Positions 59,001 through 64,000 of a stretch of 64,000 bases of DNA are shown one piece after another. The notes below the pieces were generated by a model. It was not told the origin of the DNA. It saw nothing but the letters and a program-made list of their open reading frames with translations, and did not search any database. Source of the stretch: Mya arenaria (taxonomy: Eukaryota > Mollusca > Bivalvia > Myida > Myidae); the NCBI RefSeq assembly GCF_026914265.1, contig NC_069124.1:23320489-23384488 (forward strand). The letters are read 5' to 3'. How positions within the stretch are numbered: position 1 is the stretch's first letter; the number at the start of each line of letters is the position of its first letter. Position numbers and translations under genes: made by a program.

Positions 59001-62000
59001 CATTCAGATTATATCTGCCCATGGTGTGTATAATGTGGGGGTAGCATACAGAAAAAGGGATAAAAAAATAGCATCTCATTTTAAACTGGTTTGTTTTTCT
59101 GAAATATTTAAGCTGTTGGAGGAACTTTGGTTAAAGTTTAAGGGCACTTTGTGTCTGGTTAAAGGTTTAGGGCAAATTGGGATTTTTGCTTATAAACTCC
59201 TATACAAGTCACTCATATTTCACACAGTTCATGACCATCACACTAAAATATAACTGCCGTCGTTTGAATAGGCGGTCATTCGATAACTGGCGGTCACTTG
59301 AGGTCCAAGCTTTAGTACTGACCATTATTCCTTCTATTTTCATATAAAATATACTAAAACTGAATCGAAACCTAATAAGTCTGGGAGACACGAATGATTG
59401 CCAGTTCCAAATACACAAATCATGCACACAACTTAATGCTTACCTCTAGCCCTAGGTCATAATTTCACACATTTTCCCAAAAGCAAGTTCCAAGAAAAAC
59501 AAACAATTGGCAGGTTTTTCTTTTACATTTTTTTCATTAATTTATGACAGATTTTAACCTTATGAGCCATTTTCACAAAGCAATACTTAGTGATAACTTC
59601 ATACTTTGAAAATACATTCTAAGACATTTCATTTCAGACTAAAAAGGAAAAATATATTCTGAGGAAAATTTCATTTCAGACTAAAATGGAAAAATACATT
59701 CTAAGACATTTCATTTCAGACTAAAATGGAAACTTGGGTCATTAAAACATCAGATCACTCGAGGTTTTTGCTGAGTGAGAGTTCCCAGCGTCCTCGAGTG
59801 ATCACAGCATTACTGTATTAGGTTGCATTACTCCATATTATCTTTAATACAGATATTTTAGCCCTTTATCGATTTAGAAAGTTTTGTTCAGGTTCATCAC
59901 ACAATTATGTAACTTATGTATAAGTTATGGCCTGTGAAAATATTGTTTAAAAATTCTAGGTTTATTTACAGCATCAGGAGCAGTCACCTACAAGCCAGAC
60001 TTTGTTGATAGTGAGTGCAGCATAGAATCAGATGTATCTGAAGATTTTCCAGTGCTGACAGATGGGAAAGGTAAACCAAGGGATTTTCGCTTATAAACTC
60101 CTATACCTTCATTCAAGTCACTCCTATTTCACACAGTTCATGACCATCACACTAAAATATAACTGCCGTCGTTTGAATAGGCGGTCATTCGATAACTGGC
60201 AGTCACTTGAGGTCCAAGCTTTAGTACTGACCATTATTTCTTCTATTTTCATATAAAATATACTAAAACTGAATCGAAACCTAATAAGTCTAGGAGACAC
60301 GCATGATTGCCAGTTCCAAATACACAAATCATGCACACAACTTAATGCTTACCTCTAGCCCTAGGTCATAATTTCACACATTTTCCCAAAAGCAAGTTCC
60401 AAGAAAAACAAACAATTGGCAGGTTTTTCTTTTACATTTTTTTCATTAATTTATGACAGATTTTAACCTTATGAGCCATTTTCACAAAGCAATACTCAGT
60501 GATAACTTCATACTTTGAAAATACATTCTAAGACATTTCATTTCAGACTAAAAAAGAAAAATATATTCTGAGGAAAATTTCATTTCAGACTAAAATGGAA
60601 AAATACATTCTAAGACATTTCATTTCAGACTAAAATGGAAACTTGGGTCATTAAAACATCAGATCACTCGAGGTTTTTGCTGAGTGAGAGTTCCCAGCGT
60701 CCTCGAGTGATCACAGCATTACTGTATTAGGTTGCTTTACTCCATATTATCTTTAATACAGATATTTTAGCCCTTTATCGATTTAGAAAGTTTTGTTCAG
60801 GTTCATCACACAATTATGTAACTTATGTATAAGTTATGGCCTGTGAAAATATTGTTTAAAAATTCTAGGTTTATATACAGCATCAGGAGCAGTCACCTAC
60901 AAGCCAGACTTTGTTGATAGTGAGTGCAGCATAGAATCAGATGTATCTGAAGATTTTCCAGTGCTGACAGATGGGAAAGGTAAACCAAGCATGTGTAGAC
61001 ATATAATTGCCAATATTCATGTTGTTATAAAAAATTGTAGTGTAACCAAAGTCATAATCCAATGTAATATAAACAGTGAATAGTATTTTATACTGAAATA
61101 AGTGTTGGTTTAAAACACAAAATATCCACAGCCAGGTACACCAACCAACACTATAACTACACTCTGACACTCTCAGACATTTTTCGTGGAATAGTCCTTA
61201 AATGTGCAGACTAAAATACCCATTTTTTATTGAATCTTCATTGACCTGATTTGGCCTTGCGTTGACTCGAATCTTTAAAATATTAAATTGATTCTTGGTT
61301 AAGTATACTTTAGAGGCAGGTCAAGCTAAATATGTTTAGCGGGTCTCACAAGATTTAATTCAGAATCAATCTACACTTTATTATTGGTGGATGCTTATAA
61401 CTATGTTGAAATAAAGATGTTGGGTAAATGTTTTATTTAAATAACTGAAGGATACTTTAATTTTTCAGCATCCATGGCAGTTATGAGAAATCTTCAGAAG
61501 AAATATTACAACATGAAGGTAACTGTCACTAACATAAGAAAATTCATCAACTAAAGACTTGTAACAGTATTTGTCTGTCAGAGCAAAAAACCACCATTTT
61601 TAAAGCCCCCTGACCAGGAAGTGCCCATATTTAGTAATGGTGACTGGTCATTGTCTGTCAGCTGTTTTGTGTGTAGCATCATTAAGTGGCCCCCTGGGGT
61701 CAAAAAAGGCCCGCCTTAGGTGTCACAAGAAATCTTTGAAATTATTCCTTGTCTGGAAGCACTAGCTGCAGACCCTTGATATGTTGTATATAGCATCATC
61801 TTTGAAAACAAATTTCAATGTTGTTTTTGTAGAGCAATTAAATTAGGACCATAAACACTCCCATGTAAGTGATAGGCCATCATAGCCTTCTTGTCATGAA
61901 GAGTGGTGTTATTGACTTCGGCTAGGTTTGTGACATCTCTATTTCAGGAAAAGTACTTGAAGCTGACGAAAAAAACAAAAGTTTCTGAAGCAAGTGGCGG

Positions 62001-63761
62001 TCATGACAGTGTAAAATATAAAAGTTCGGGATCCAGAACATGTCATGATGTACATGAAACTGTAACAAGTAGTAAGTGGATTTTTGAAGAATACAAGCAA
62101 TAATTGTATGCTGTTTGTTCTGTCAGCAAAGGGCAGACACTAATAACTTGATTAGCATTATTTGCTAGTGGTATTGTATGTTATGCCTACAAAACAATTC
62201 TAAAGAATATATCATACTATGTATTCCTGTTTTCTGGATCCATCTTTATTTACTATTTTGAAATTTATGCATACTGGTAAGATTATATTCATAGAAATTA
62301 TGGCCAATCCTTTCCCATACAGGGTACATTTATATTCTTGTGCACACTATTTGCAAAGCCTCTGGTTTTAACAAAAATTGAGCATTACACATGATGACAT
62401 TAATCATTCTTGATTTCAAACAACCCATGGTGTGTAGTCTGAAACAACATTCTGTGTCCAAGTCATGTGCGGGTCCCTTCATAACTCCAGTGATTGGTGT
62501 ATTTCTATTGTCTGTTTTCAGGTGGGAAAAAAAAGAGAATATATGACAAACGCCTGGCTTGCTTATACTGTGGGAAATTATATAAACACAGAATTATGGA
62601 GCATATGTATCTTGCCCACGGAGATGAAAAGGAAGTAGCAAAAGCATTGAGTACCTCCAACAAGGAAGAAAAAAATGTCATTGTCTTGAAACTGAAGAAC
62701 AAAGGAAACTTCAAGCACAATGTTTCCGTTCTTCAAAATGGCGGTGAACACTTCATTGTATGCAAGAGACCAAGTAGACGTCCTGTAATACCAAGTGAAT
62801 TCTTGCCATGTGTGTACTGCTATGGTTTTTATCAGAGAAAGGAACTTTGGAGACATTTGAAAACTTGCTGCTTAAAAGTAATTCATAGCACAGAACAGAA
62901 GAATAGTTTTACGGCTTCTGCAAGGGTTATGCTACGGGCCGCAGTAAGCACAGATCCGAAGGGAAATGATGGTGCACAACTTTTGGAACTTTTACAGACA
63001 AGAAATGATGTCATTGGCAATGAAATTATTAATGACAGTCTTATTGTCAAGTTTGGGAAAGTGCTTTTTGAAAAACTAGGAAGCCGACGAAAAAATGATG
63101 TATCACAAAGAATGCGGCAACTTGGGCGATTAAAGACACATATAAACTCTAACCAGATAGAAAAGATTGATCAGCTATCTGATATGATCAATGGCAAGAA
63201 CTTTGATAATGTAGTTGAAGCTGTTAAAGAGCTGGCAGAAATTCATGAAAACCAGGAGAATGTTTTTCAATTTGAGAAGCCTGGTCTTGCTTTGAGATTG
63301 GGTCACAATATAATCAAAGCAGCGGACATCAAATTTGGAATGTGCATGAGGAATGATGATGATGATGATGTGGGTGCAAACCAAGCAGAAACATTTAGCA
63401 AGTTTTATAGAAAAGAATGGACTGATTTAATCTCCTCCGTAGCATTAGCGTCTCTAAAAACAAACAAATTTAACAAAGGGGATGCAATGCCTCTGACTGA
63501 TGATCTAATCAAACTGCGAAACCACCTCTCTTCAAAAATGGCCACACTGACTGAAAAGATGAACGATTCCCCAACCTACCCAGTATGGCGTGAACTAGCA
63601 GAATCAACAATGATACGAATACTTCTATTAAATAAACGCCGAGGAGCTGAAGCATCAAAGTTGCTACTGATGGCCTATACTGATCGACCGAACTGGAAAG
63701 AGACCACTAACAAAGAGGTTTTTGACAGTCTCTCTTCACTGGAAAGAAAAATGTTCTCAAG
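52995..63761 (+). CDS. FHA-like / zinc-finger / tyrosine-recombinase-like protein (3' part of composite gene, truncated by window)
   Basis: Twelve exons that agree in phase at every junction: 52995-53082, 53463-53538, 54939-55038, 55517-55600, 56763-57048, 57493-57688, 58105-59023, 59972-60070, 60881-60979, 61469-61518, 61948-62071 and 62522-63761, about 1,120 codons. In order: a degenerate FHA-like domain (residues 1-90), a Ser/Gly-rich linker, a polar 306-codon exon, a duplicated 33-residue acidic piece, a basic segment, two zinc fingers (CxxC-x10-H-x4-H and CxxC-x11-H-x3-C) and the first part of a tyrosine-recombinase-like core ending just after its Arg-I motif. From memory, SET + these fingers + this core occurs in one family of animal proteins, so this is likely the 3' half of the gene at 31737. 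The first exon needs one nucleotide from its predecessor, while the 50601 exon leaves none. A nuclear, chromatin-linked role is inference. Confidence 0.7.
53463..53538 (+). CDS. FHA-like exon 2
   Basis: Acceptor TTTCAG, donor GTAATT. Codes (S)ANTNDIRVKTASLHEVLIEV and then NWQGQ. N-D-I-R-V and the following L-H-x-V-x-I correspond to the C-D-I-R-I and S-x-x-H-x-x-I strands of FHA domains. The phosphate-binding Gly-Arg is replaced (MGSANT). Confidence 0.65.
53820..54780 (+). repeat. Dispersed repeat in FHA intron
   Basis: Three loose copies of a unit of roughly 200 bp with CTGGTTAAAGTTTTG and ATTACATTGAAATTTTATTC (54170-54700), ending in GGCGTGCTGTCCGTCAACAG at 54750. Non-coding. Confidence 0.5.
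54939..55038 (+). CDS. FHA-like exon 3
   Basis: Acceptor TTTGCAG, donor GTAAAA, phase 0 in and 1 out. Codes IFLVDARTSSVRTLKNNDLF and then EVGGRTFRWNLLK. L-x-D-x-x-S-x-x-x-x-L-x-x-x-D-x-F-x-V-G-x-R-x-F-R-W fits the C-terminal strands of an FHA domain with a shortened N-G loop. Confidence 0.7.
55517..55600 (+). CDS. Linker exon after FHA-like domain
   Basis: Acceptor CACAG, donor GTAAGG, phase 1 in and out. Codes (D)GVGTPDTVFSIGSSLTSPK and then SGGSSIQQ. Gly/Ser-rich, no domain. Confidence 0.65.
56129..56641. mobile_element. Inverted-repeat element, GGTTAGGGTTACATCC type
   Basis: Left GGCCTAAAAACAAAATTGTT, then GGTTAGGGTTACATCC and TTTTCAAAAATAGGTAGGG; right CCCTACCTGTTTTTGAAAA, GGATGTTACCCTAACC and ATTTTTTTTGGCC, in inverted order. 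A second element end (TAGGGTCGGGTAACCCGAAC) is nested at 56391-56446. Non-coding, inside an intron. Confidence 0.75.
56763..57048 (+). CDS. Ser-rich linker exon
   Basis: Acceptor TCTGCAG, donor GTTTGA (weak), phase 1 in and 2 out. Codes NTSPDRLDSGSSPAQRSMLE and onward to SQQLND(R). The weak donor is accepted because the phase fits the next exon exactly and the frame otherwise ends 10 codons later. Confidence 0.6.
57493..57688 (+). CDS. Ser/Arg-rich linker exon
   Basis: Acceptor ATTAG, donor GTAGGT, phase 2 in and 0 out. Codes SGKSVGSARSRGMSVRSRDS and then VSVTSDVSVDSGVSK-type repeats. Likely disordered and a possible phosphorylation substrate (inference). Confidence 0.65.
58105..59023 (+). 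CDS. Long polar exon (306 codons)
   Basis: Acceptor CATTTTAG at 58097-58104. The open frame runs past 59200, but a donor GTGTGT at 59024 gives exit phase 1, as needed for the next exon. Begins AVKDLRHDSGVISKTQ; rich in Ser, Lys, Asp and His; no domain recognised. It ends near SIQIISAH. Confidence 0.65.
59972..60070 (+). CDS. Acidic exon, first duplicate
   Basis: A 99-nt exon, acceptor TTTACAG, donor GTAAAC, phase 1 in and out. Codes (A)SGAVTYKPDFVDSECSIES and then DVSEDFPVLTDGK. Confidence 0.7.
60881..60979 (+). CDS. Acidic exon, second duplicate
   Basis: Identical in coding sequence to 59972-60070, including both splice sites. As the exon is symmetric (phase 1/1), including both adds 33 residues without a frameshift. 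They could also be mutually exclusive. Confidence 0.7.
61469..61518 (+). CDS. Short exon
   Basis: Acceptor TTTTTCAG, donor GTAACT, phase 1 in and 0 out. Codes (A)SMAVMRNLQKKYYNMK. Confidence 0.6.
61560..61830. repeat. Dispersed repeat fragment in intron
   Basis: Contains GTCATTGTCTGTCAGCTG, CCCCCTGGGGTCAAAAA and TATATAGCATCATCT, which it shares in part with 32310-32400. Non-coding. Confidence 0.5.
61948..62071 (+). CDS. Basic exon before zinc fingers
   Basis: Acceptor TATTTCAG, donor GTAAGT, phase 0 in and 1 out. Codes EKYLKLTKKTKVSEASGGHD and then SVKYKSSGSRTCHDVHETVTS. A Lys-rich stretch that could serve as a nuclear localisation signal (inference). Confidence 0.65.
62522..63761 (+). CDS. 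Zinc fingers and N-terminal part of tyrosine-recombinase-like core
   Basis: Acceptor TTTTCAG at 62515-62521, donor GTGAAA at 63762, 413 codons. Near the start is CLYCGKLYKHRIMEHMYLAH (C2H2), at about residue 95 CVYCYGFYQRKELWRHLKTC (C2HC). They are followed by a helical region (KFGKVLFEKLG, RMRQLGRLKTHI) and by ILLLNKRRGAEASKLLLMAY, in which R-x-x-E followed by L-x-x-L fits the first catalytic Arg box of tyrosine recombinases. It ends in SLSSLERKMFS before the donor; the TGA just after is intronic. The H-x-x-R and Tyr boxes must be in exons beyond the window, so catalytic status is unknown. Confidence 0.75.
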
Positions 63762-64000
63762 GTGAAAAAACAGTAACCGTTGATTATTGTGCTTGATTCA
63801 TATTGTATGAATTTATTTTTCTATGAAAATATTCTTTAAGAAATATACAACTATTTCTGTTATTAAGAAATGGAAACGTTAATATTGTGGGAAAGGCCAA
63901 TGATTTGATCAAAGACAGTGCTCCAGCGAGCCCGTTTTTCAATGGCGCAGCGCCCGTGCCCCTTTTCTTACCGCCCTGTTCTTTTTTTGAGTAGTGCCCT
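63762..64000. other. Intron with repeat fragment at window edge
   Basis: About 63915-64000 begins AGTGCTCCAGCGAGCCCG and resembles 29392-29490. The window ends within it. Confidence 0.5.

Larger units (their letters stand above)
59180..60989 (+). repeat. Tandem duplication of 0.9 kb including an exon
   Basis: Copy 1 is 59180-60080 (901 bp), copy 2 is 60081-60989 (909 bp; the difference is an 8-bp indel near 60107). Copies are nearly identical. Each holds intron sequence, a fold-back ATCACTCGAGG...CCTCGAGTGATC, three short tandem CATTTCAGACTAAAA units, and the 99-nt exon. Confidence 0.95.

Noticed and set aside
59024..59253. Extension of the 58105 exon open frame to a stop at 59253
   Set aside because: The sequence after 59024 enters the duplicated intronic unit, and a GTGTGT donor gives exactly the phase needed downstream.
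63759..63765. TGA at 63763-63765 as the true end of the zinc-finger protein
   Set aside because: A donor (AAG then GTGAAA) sits just before it, and the frame stops in the middle of a recombinase-like core, so the gene very likely continues.
1..64000. CRISPR-like or phage-like repeat systems
   Set aside because: The tandem repeats are long, intron-containing or microsatellite, and the spliced exons show that this is a eukaryotic genome.

Overview
The window is eukaryotic, AT-rich genomic DNA, most likely from a bivalve mollusc. The genes are split into short GT-AG exons. Several dispersed repeats are of the kind I associate with bivalve genomes: the 'CTCACCTGTCAC' and 'TGCCCCCGAAGGTGGGCAT' elements, tRNA-derived SINEs, and many short inverted-repeat elements. 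No bacterial operons, rRNA, CRISPR or intact tRNA genes were seen. The species call is inference.

Layout. (1) 1-5267: no gene recognised; one MITE at 3093-3520. (2) 5268-7342, minus: three 141-nt, phase-1 exons, each coding one Cys-rich EGF-like module of the MEGF/scavenger-receptor-F kind. (3) 7580-9200: decayed LINE reverse-transcriptase remnant split by a tRNA-derived SINE. (4) 9.2-14.5 kb: repeats. (5) 14.6-20.3 kb, minus: exon-like pieces of a broken gene ending in a VGHTQEDIDH motif, interrupted by a 2-kb inverted-repeat element. (6) 20.3-31.7 kb: nested transposons, a possible CpG-containing promoter near 24.2 kb, a hAT-like element with a target duplication, and a duplicated exon-like segment. 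(7) 31,737-50,601, plus: a KMT5A-like SET methyltransferase module in four exons, then a seven-fold tandem array (1,334-bp unit) of an exon pair that keeps frame, then one more exon. (8) 52,995-63,761, plus: twelve exons in continuous phase coding a degenerate FHA-like domain, a long Ser-rich linker, a duplicated 33-codon exon, two zinc fingers and the start of a tyrosine-recombinase-like domain. The gene runs past the right end of the window.

Blocks 7 and 8 share a strand. From memory, SET + paired zinc fingers + recombinase-like core is the order in a family of uncharacterised animal proteins related to transposon-derived genes, so the two blocks may be one gene of more than 2,100 codons. 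The splice phase does not match across 50,601/52,995, so two genes, or a missed exon, remain possible. This locus, with its seven-copy in-frame exon array and FHA insertion, is the most interesting thing in the window.
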